The notes under the pieces were generated by a model. That model saw only the letters and a program-made list of their open reading frames with translations, searched no databases and was not told the DNA's origin. A DNA stretch of 10,884 bases from Ignavibacteria bacterium (GTDB lineage: Bacteria; Bacteroidota; Ignavibacteria; Tepidaquicellales; OLB5): the NCBI GenBank assembly GCA_027492415.1, contig JAPUEV010000236.1, positions 1 through 10,884 on the forward strand, in the 5' to 3' direction. The first letter of the stretch is position 1; each line of letters opens with the position of its first letter. Positions 6,638-10,884 of this stretch are shown here, in pieces. The translations under genes and the position numbers were made by a program.

Positions 6638-7498
6638 TTGAATATAAAAGAATACATATCGTCCGGAGTACTTGAACTTTATGCAGCAGGGGCATTATCT
6701 GAAAAGGAAGCCCGTGAAGTGGAAGCGATGTCTTCAGAACATCCTGAAGTGAAGGCTGAAATAGAAGCAATTCAAAATGCTTTAGTTTCTTATTCTGCAT
6801 CATTTAAAAAGAACCCCCGCCCGGAATTGAGACAATCTGTTTTAGATAAGATAGATGAGATCGAAGGGACTGTATCGTCTAATGTTCTGTCTTTATCTGA
6901 AAATATGCCCGGTGTGCAAACGGTACACCAACAGAATAATGTACCTAATTATTATGAGCGACCTCATAAATACCGTTACTTAATGGCTGCAGTATGGGTG
7001 TTTCTTGCGCTTAATATTATTGGTAATATAGTATTCTATACAAAGCTTAAAGGTACCCAGGATCAGATGGCAGCTGTAGTAAATGAAAATAATAAGATGA
7101 AGCTAGAGTATGAGAAGATAAAGCTTGATATGGAGAAGAAATCCATAGATTTAAAAATGGTAATGAACAGGAGCAATAAAGTTGTTGATTTGAATGGGAT
7201 GGAAATTGCGCCGCAGTCATTTGCCACGGTATACTGGAATCCGAACTCAAAACAGGTTATGCTGAATGTAAATAACCTTCCAATGCCGCCCTCCGATAAA
7301 CAATATCAGTTATGGGCACTTAAGGATGGCAAACCTATTGATGCAGGTGTTTTTGATATGAAGCCCGGCACTGAAGGGGATATGCATATGATGCCGGTTA
7401 CTATCTCGGAAGCAGACGCATTTGCGGTTACATTAGAGAAAAAAGGCGGAAGCCCTGTACCGACACTTACTCAGCTTTATGTGATGGGAAAAATTTAG
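6638..7498 (+). CDS. Anti-sigma factor, RskA type, single membrane span
   Basis: A 286-residue regulator. The N-terminal cytoplasmic part begins NIKEYISSGVLELYAAGALS, the usual RskA-like sigma-binding opening, and runs to about residue 110. One membrane helix spans about 113-135. A heptad-like, lysine/glutamate-rich coiled coil follows (about 138-176), then the periplasmic RskA domain: VVDLNG, ATVYWNPNSKQVML, LPMPPSDKQYQLWAL and a final LTQLYVMG. It should sequester the adjacent ECF sigma factor until a periplasmic signal triggers its proteolysis. There is no cysteine anywhere, so the zinc-binding HxxxCxxC motif of many anti-sigmas is absent. The start is TTG, with an in-frame TAA at 6632-6634; the next ATG (residue 31) would remove the conserved opening. 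The gene ends in TAG. Confidence 0.9.
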   Translation: MNIKEYISSGVLELYAAGALSEKEAREVEAMSSEHPEVKAEIEAIQNALVSYSASFKKNPRPELRQSVLDKIDEIEGTVSSNVLSLSENMPGVQTVHQQNNVPNYYERPHKYRYLMAAVWVFLALNIIGNIVFYTKLKGTQDQMAAVVNENNKMKLEYEKIKLDMEKKSIDLKMVMNRSNKVVDLNGMEIAPQSFATVYWNPNSKQVMLNVNNLPMPPSDKQYQLWALKDGKPIDAGVFDMKPGTEGDMHMMPVTISEADAFAVTLEKKGGSPVPTLTQLYVMGKI

Positions 7499-7527
7499 CA
7501 ATTAATTTTATTACTTTAAAGTTTTAA

Positions 7528-7989
7528 TTGGATAATCCCGGAAATACAGAGTTTAGAAAAGCATTTTCAGAAGACATTCCTGTCCTTAAAAATTTAATCG
7601 AAAAATTATACAAACACGAGAACATTATCTATTCTGATGCTGATATTCAGTATGCTTTACAGAAGCTTATTGAAAATGAAGCACTGGGAACTGCATGGTT
7701 TATTATTTTCAACAGCACTATTGCAGGATATATAATAATTGCTTCTGCATTCAGTATTGAGTTTAAAGGTGAAACTGCATTCATAGATGAATTATATATT
7801 CATGAACAATTTCGCGGAAAAGGGTTAGGCAGGAAAGCTGTAATGTTTGCCGAAGAATTCGGTAGAAGCAAAGGTTATCATGCTATCAGGCTGGAAGTAG
7901 AGCTAAACAATGAAACTGCGCACAATGTTTATAAAAATGCAGGTTTTACTGTACATGAAAGGTATATAATGACAAAATGGCTGAAATAA
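7528..7989 (+). CDS. GNAT family N-acetyltransferase
   Basis: A 153-residue acetyltransferase of single-domain length. The acetyl-CoA pyrophosphate loop is RGKGLG (residues 96-101), preceded by the core strand FIDELYIHEQF and followed by helix AVMFAEEFGRSKGY. Motif B is present as IRLEVELNNETAHNVYKNAGF, typical of GNATs that end in a Y-x-K/N-x-GF turn. It transfers an acetyl group to an amine of a small molecule or protein; the acceptor is unknown. The start is TTG: a TAA sits immediately before it in frame (7525-7527), and no ATG occurs before residue 106. The gene lies 29 nt after the anti-sigma gene and overlaps the next GNAT gene by 13 nt, so the three may share a transcript. Confidence 0.88.
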   Translation: MDNPGNTEFRKAFSEDIPVLKNLIEKLYKHENIIYSDADIQYALQKLIENEALGTAWFIIFNSTIAGYIIIASAFSIEFKGETAFIDELYIHEQFRGKGLGRKAVMFAEEFGRSKGYHAIRLEVELNNETAHNVYKNAGFTVHERYIMTKWLK

Positions 7990-8513
7990 AAAATGAAATA
8001 AAAATAGTTTCTTTACAGGAATCAGATCTGCCTGTTTTGATTAAATGGGCAGAAGATGAAAAAACACTGATACAATGGTGCGGTCCTGTATTCAATTATC
8101 CTTTAACAATTGATGAGCTAACCCCGTATTTTTCTGAAACATTAAAAAATATTCCAACCCGTTATATATTAAAGGCTGAGTTTAATAACACTAATATTGC
8201 CGGAATGTGTGAACTGGGTAATGTTGACAGGCGAAACGGTACAGCATCATTATGCAGAATATTTGTGGATAAGAACTTCCGCAGCAAGGGTATTGCTGAA
8301 CAAATGATCACAAAACTTTTAAACTTTGCATTCAATGATCTTAAGTTAAGAAGAGTTGAGCTGAATGTTTACTCATACAATACCCCGGCATTTAAATGTT
8401 ACGAAAAATTGGGATTTGTCCGCGAAGGATTGAAAAGACAGGTTACTGAGTTTAACGGTGAATTCTGGGACGGTTATTTTTACGCTCTGTTAAGAGAGGA
8501 ATGGAAGGGATAA
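7977..8513 (+). CDS. GNAT family N-acetyltransferase, RimJ/RimL-like
   Basis: A 178-residue acetyltransferase from a different branch than its upstream neighbour. It opens with a strand and acidic-aromatic segment (IVSLQESDLPVLIKWAEDE) typical of RimJ/RimL-type enzymes. The acetyl-CoA loop is RSKGIA (102-107) after SLCRIFVDKNF, and motif B reads LRRVELNVYSYNTPAFKCYE followed by KLGFVREGLKRQ. The end FWDGYFYALLREEW is also characteristic of the RimJ/RimL-like subgroup, which acetylates protein N-termini, antibiotics, polyamines or other amines. The acceptor here is not known. The ATG lies inside the end of the preceding GNAT gene (13-nt overlap), which points to translational coupling. Together they form a tandem but diverged pair. 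Confidence 0.9.
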   Translation: MAEIKNEIKIVSLQESDLPVLIKWAEDEKTLIQWCGPVFNYPLTIDELTPYFSETLKNIPTRYILKAEFNNTNIAGMCELGNVDRRNGTASLCRIFVDKNFRSKGIAEQMITKLLNFAFNDLKLRRVELNVYSYNTPAFKCYEKLGFVREGLKRQVTEFNGEFWDGYFYALLREEWKG

Positions 8514-8555
8514 TTCTTTAAAATATAATACAAAAGTTTTATTAATATTGTTTTG

Positions 8556-9023
8556 TTAATTAGTTAACTCATCCAATAACCTTTCTATCAACGGTATTTG
8601 GGCTGCCTTTATTTTAATTTTAAGATCTTCAAATTTAAAAAACGCAACTTTATCTACTTCGGGGAACTCAACGTATTTGCCTGAATGCGGCGGCCATTCT
8701 TCTTCAAACATATTGCACTCATGTACATAATTTACCGGAAGATCACCCATAAATCCCCATGCAAAAACTTCTTTACCGCCTTTTTGAACAATTGAGCCTA
8801 ACGGAATAAAATTCCCGGAAGGAGTAATACCGGTTTCTTCTTTAAATTCACGCATTGCAGTAATAAGCAGATCTTCACTTTCATCCGGTTCGCCCTTTGG
8901 AATACTCCAGTGTCCGTCATCTTTTTTGTTGAAATAAGGTCCGCCCGGGTGTGCAAGGAAAAACTCAGGTTCATTATTTATAATGCGGTACATAATTAGT
9001 CCTGCGCTGACTCTTTTACCCAT
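8556..9023 (-). CDS. NUDIX hydrolase
   Basis: A 155-residue NUDIX protein. The Nudix box is complete at residues 44-66: G44, E50, R58-E59 and E62-E63-xG65 fit GX5EX7REUXEEXGU exactly. The N-terminus (KRVSAGLIMYRI), the FFLAHPGGPYF segment and the HWSIPKGEP approach match the subgroup with a bis(5'-nucleosyl)-tetraphosphatase-like or diphosphate-cleaving character, and the C-terminal PEVDKVAFFKFEDLKIKI is the usual closing part. Such enzymes remove nucleoside-diphosphate-linked compounds; the precise substrate is not evident. It starts 3 nt after the stop of the glycosyltransferase pseudogene on the same strand, so the two form a transcription unit. It converges with the second GNAT gene across 42 nt. 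Confidence 0.9.
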   Translation of the reverse strand: MGKRVSAGLIMYRIINNEPEFFLAHPGGPYFNKKDDGHWSIPKGEPDESEDLLITAMREFKEETGITPSGNFIPLGSIVQKGGKEVFAWGFMGDLPVNYVHECNMFEEEWPPHSGKYVEFPEVDKVAFFKFEDLKIKIKAAQIPLIERLLDELTN

Positions 9024-9026
9024 AAA

Positions 9027-9794
9027 TTAGTTGTTATAAAAATCAATTAGTTTTTCTGTCATTATATCAAATGAAAAAACATCTTTAGCCCGTTTATATC
9101 CGTTTTCAGCAAACTTTTTCCTTAAAACCGGATTTTCAATTAATAATTCAAGTTTTTCTGCAAGCTGACTTGAATTTTTTGGTTCAAATAAAAAGCCGGT
9201 TTCGTTTTCAATAATAATATCCAGTACGCCGGAATTACCGCTGGCTGCAATTGGAATTTTTAATGCCATTGCTTCAAGCAGAACTCTGCCAAATGATTCA
9301 TTATGAGAAGGGAAAGCAAGTATATCAAGTGCTGCTGTTATTCTTTCAGGCTTATGAGTGAATCCGGTGAAAGTTACATTGTTAATATTAAGCTCTTTGG
9401 AAAGTTGTTTTATTTTCCTTTCGTATTCTTCTTCACCAAAGCTTGCATTACCTATTATTGTAAAATGAACTTTATCGATGTATTCTTTATTTATAATATC
9501 GGCTGCTTCTAAAAATTCTTCATGTCCCTTCCCGGGGGTCATTCTGCCAACAATACCTATAACCAATTTATCAGCAGGTAATGAATATTCTTTTTTAATA
9601 ATTTCCTTATCAAATTTATCCGGATCAAACCTTGACATATCTATGCCAACAGGAAGAAGGTGAACTTTATATTTTGGTACAGGACATGTTTCAATAACAT
9701 TTTCTTCGATATATTTAGAAATTGCAAATATACTATTAACCCTTTTATACAAATACCTGTGAAGGGGATCATTTTTTTTAACACTGCTTCCCAT
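9027..9794 (-). CDS. C-terminal fragment of the split glycosyltransferase
   Basis: 255 residues from the first ATG after the amber codon. This part keeps the complete nucleotide-sugar-binding half with GRMTPGKG and the EX7E motif, but lacks the acceptor-binding half. It lacks a Shine-Dalgarno sequence, so translation would depend on reinitiation 24 codons after the stop. It would not be expected to be active alone. Confidence 0.6.
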   Translation of the reverse strand: MGSSVKKNDPLHRYLYKRVNSIFAISKYIEENVIETCPVPKYKVHLLPVGIDMSRFDPDKFDKEIIKKEYSLPADKLVIGIVGRMTPGKGHEEFLEAADIINKEYIDKVHFTIIGNASFGEEEYERKIKQLSKELNINNVTFTGFTHKPERITAALDILAFPSHNESFGRVLLEAMALKIPIAASGNSGVLDIIIENETGFLFEPKNSSQLAEKLELLIENPVLRKKFAENGYKRAKDVFSFDIMTEKLIDFYNN

Positions 9795-9866
9795 ATGTTT
9801 GGTAAGAAAAAGCTTTGCTTTACTTTTTGCAAAATATAATGCAGGGGTAAGTACCCAAAGATCGTG

Positions 9867-10151
9867 CTAGTGATTTGTATGTATTATATCTGTTCTATTG
9901 GCCTTAAGGTATTTTCTTAACTTAGTAATCGCACCCAGTGTTTTTTTGTTTTTTGAAAATACCGGAATTACTTCAAAACCATTTTTAAGAGATTCAGTTT
10001 CCAATTGGGAAAATTCAGAGCAAATAATCTTAACATTTAATCCGGATTCCCTTAATTTTCGGGCGGTTTCCAGTGAGATCATTTCCAGACCGCCCCAGGA
10101 ATATGAACCGCAGGAAATTAATATATTTAAATTATTTGTGGATTTTAGCAT
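9867..10151 (-). CDS. N-terminal fragment of the split glycosyltransferase
   Basis: 94 residues up to the TAG. It contains the opening beta-strand, the glycine-rich acceptor loop (SYSWGGLE) and the ETARKLRESG helix, ending after DIIHTNH. It holds only the first part of one Rossmann-like domain and is unlikely to work by itself. A TAATTTTG box (10158-10165 read on the minus strand) lies 6 nt before its ATG, but no -33 partner is seen. Confidence 0.6.
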   Translation of the reverse strand: MLKSTNNLNILISCGSYSWGGLEMISLETARKLRESGLNVKIICSEFSQLETESLKNGFEVIPVFSKNKKTLGAITKLRKYLKANRTDIIHTNH

Positions 10152-10228
10152 ATTTCACAAAATTAACTCTCTTATATGAGAAGTAAAAGCATTATATAAA
10201 TAATTTCTTATTTAGGTAACGGTTAACT

Positions 10229-10245
10229 GGTATTGTAGCTATACC
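10229..10245. promoter_or_regulatory. Small dyad in the divergent regulatory region
   Basis: GGTAT (10229-10233) pairs with ATACC (10241-10245). GTTAAC palindromes lie on both sides (10222-10227 and 10254-10259), but their spacing to the dyad is not symmetric. The 272-bp gap between the divergent glycosyltransferase and response regulator genes (10152-10423) holds this, a TAnnTTTG box, another dyad and otherwise AT-rich sequence without a gene. Confidence 0.25.
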
Positions 10246-10331
10246 GTATTAATGTTAACTTTATATTCCAAAATCAAGAATCTTTAAAAAAGGTTTATCT
10301 AAAATAATAGGGAAAAAGCAGAAAAAAAGGG

Positions 10332-10339
10332 TAAATTTG
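10332..10339 (+). promoter_or_regulatory. Candidate -7 box of the response regulator gene
   Basis: TAAATTTG matches TAnnTTTG exactly, but no -33 TTTG is found 19-21 nt upstream. It would give a leader of about 80 nt that includes the dyad at 10357-10369. Confidence 0.3.
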
Positions 10340-10356
10340 ATGTATTAGGAACGAAT

Positions 10357-10369
10357 CCTGTATTACAGG
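10357..10369. promoter_or_regulatory. Perfect 13-nt palindrome upstream of the response regulator
   Basis: CCTGTA-T-TACAGG is an exact dyad with a single central base, about 55 nt before the GTG start. It could be an operator or a hairpin in the leader. No protein can be assigned. Confidence 0.35.
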
Positions 10370-10410
10370 GTTTAATTATATACGTAATATTGAAAAATTT
10401 TATGCTGAAA

Positions 10411-10417
10411 AAGAGGG
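10411..10417 (+). promoter_or_regulatory. Shine-Dalgarno sequence setting the GTG start
   Basis: AAGAGGG lies 6 nt before GTG at 10424, with an in-frame TAA at 10421-10423 directly before the start. This makes GTG a better choice than the ATG at 10454. Confidence 0.6.
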
Positions 10418-10423
10418 TGTTAA

Positions 10424-10884
10424 GTGACAAATCTTAACGGTACCCCGCGTATAATGGTAGTTGAAGACGAGGGTATAATAGCCCAGGACATCAAAAATTG
10501 TCTTGAAGGTCTTGGCTACATTGTGCCTGATGTTGTATTTACGGGTAAAGAGGCAATACTCCGTGCGGAAGAACTGCGCCCTGACCTGGTTTTAATGGAT
10601 ATTGTTTTAAAAGGCGATATCGATGGAATAGAAACAGCTGCCGAAATCAGGAAAAGATACAATATCCCTATTGTTTATCTTACAGCTTATGAAGATGACA
10701 GGACTTTAAAAAGAGCAAAACTAACAGAGCCCTTAGGATATATATTAAAACCATTTGAAGAGCGTTACCTGCGTTCAAGCATTGAGATGGCGCTATATAA
10801 GCACCAGATGGAAACCAAGCTTAAAGAAAATGAACGCTGGCTTAGCGCTATATTAAAAAGTGTAGGTGATGCTGTAATTGTTAC
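10424..10884 (+). CDS. Response regulator receiver with following PAS domain, 5' part of a sensory protein
   Basis: The 3' end lies outside the window; 153 codons are visible. Residues 8-125 form a receiver domain: the acidic pair is E14-D15 in IMVVEDE, the phosphoacceptor is D59 in LVLMDIVLKGDIDGIETA, T87 lies in IVYLTAYEDD, and the lysine is K109 in GYILKPFEE. A short helical linker (MALYKHQMETKLKENE) leads into ERWLSAILKSVGDAVIVT, the opening of a PAS domain. This receiver-linker-PAS order is common in hybrid sensory proteins that go on to a histidine kinase or a further output domain, which here would lie beyond the window. The start is GTG with a clear Shine-Dalgarno sequence, unlike most genes nearby. 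It is divergent from the glycosyltransferase pseudogene. The input and output of the protein cannot be told. Confidence 0.9.
   Translation, partial: MTNLNGTPRIMVVEDEGIIAQDIKNCLEGLGYIVPDVVFTGKEAILRAEELRPDLVLMDIVLKGDIDGIETAAEIRKRYNIPIVYLTAYEDDRTLKRAKLTEPLGYILKPFEERYLRSSIEMALYKHQMETKLKENERWLSAILKSVGDAVIV

Larger units (their letters stand above)
9027..10151 (-). pseudogene. Family-4 (GT-B) glycosyltransferase interrupted by one in-frame TAG
   Basis: Reading from the ATG at 10149-10151 to the TAA at 9027-9029 gives 374 codons, the normal length of a GT4 glycosyltransferase, broken only by TAG at codon 95 (9867-9869). The frame and similarity continue without gap: TDIIHTNH, stop, HDLWVLTPALYFAKS, LTKHMGSSVKK. 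The first half has the acceptor-domain start ILISCGSYSWGGLEMISLETA; the second half has VGRMTPGKGHEEFL, TFTGF and the EX7E catalytic motif in SHNESFGRVLLEAMA. GT4 enzymes move a sugar from a nucleotide-sugar to an acceptor such as a lipid-linked saccharide. A single nonsense change (for example TCG to TAG) explains it; sequencing error or readthrough remain possible. TAG is a working stop in two neighbouring genes (4094 and 7496), so codon reassignment is unlikely. Confidence 0.88.

Noticed and set aside
7977..7989. The 13-nt overlap of the GNAT genes as a frameshifted fusion
   Set aside because: Each frame encodes a full-length GNAT with its own acetyl-CoA loop and its own end, so they are two genes.
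8530..8556. Possible terminator between the second GNAT and the NUDIX gene (ACAAAA...TTTTGT)
   Set aside because: Only a 6-bp stem, nearly all A-T, with a 15-nt loop and overlapping the NUDIX stop; too weak to call.
9027..10151. TAG reassigned to an amino acid in this organism
   Set aside because: TAG is the natural end of the membrane protein gene (4094) and the anti-sigma gene (7496), where family length fits, so it works as a stop here.
10158..10165. TAATTTTG as a promoter of the glycosyltransferase gene
   Set aside because: It is only 6 nt from the ATG and has no -33 partner; kept only as a remark.

Overview
The window looks like a low-GC chromosomal segment from the Bacteroidota/Ignavibacteria side of the bacteria. 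This is an inference from four things: most starts lack a Shine-Dalgarno sequence, many genes can only start at TTG, at least one promoter fits the Bacteroidota pattern (TTTG, 19 nt, TAnnTTTG), and several protein types common in that group are present (an RskA-type anti-sigma factor, a four-helix-bundle S23-like protein, a small three-histidine membrane protein). No rRNA, tRNA or CRISPR array was seen.

Layout. 2-1931 (+): the C-terminal part of a LivK-type substrate-binding protein and a complete LivH-type permease. Between them is a compact cassette holding a four-helix-bundle (S23/23S-IVS type) gene, bounded by imperfect ~40-bp inverted repeats. A hairpin-plus-T8 terminator follows livH. 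2023-2849 (+): DUF1801 protein and PaaI-like thioesterase, 2 nt apart. 2949-4097 (+): membrane-anchored metallophosphoesterase with a TTG start. 4094-5135 (-): small three-histidine membrane protein and a YqgE/AlgH protein; the first converges on the phosphoesterase with overlapping stop codons. 5297-5917 (+): secreted protein with its own Bacteroidota-type promoter and a strong 10-bp hairpin behind it. 6032-7498 (+): ECF sigma factor and RskA-type anti-sigma factor, both starting at TTG. 7528-8513 (+): two overlapping GNAT acetyltransferases. 8556-10151 (-): NUDIX hydrolase preceded by a family-4 glycosyltransferase gene that is split by a single in-frame TAG. 10424-end (+): GTG-started response regulator receiver running into a PAS domain, cut by the window end.

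How the parts relate. LivK and LivH belong to one branched-chain amino acid/amide importer, but no livM, livG or livF follows. The sigma/anti-sigma pair is a classical transmembrane regulatory unit. The glycosyltransferase and NUDIX genes probably share a transcript, and the response regulator diverges from them. The rest is ordinary housekeeping-type content.

The two most notable signals are the inverted-repeat-bounded four-helix-bundle cassette that almost exactly fills the livK-livH gap, and the amber codon inside an otherwise intact glycosyltransferase. I see no convincing new multi-gene system.
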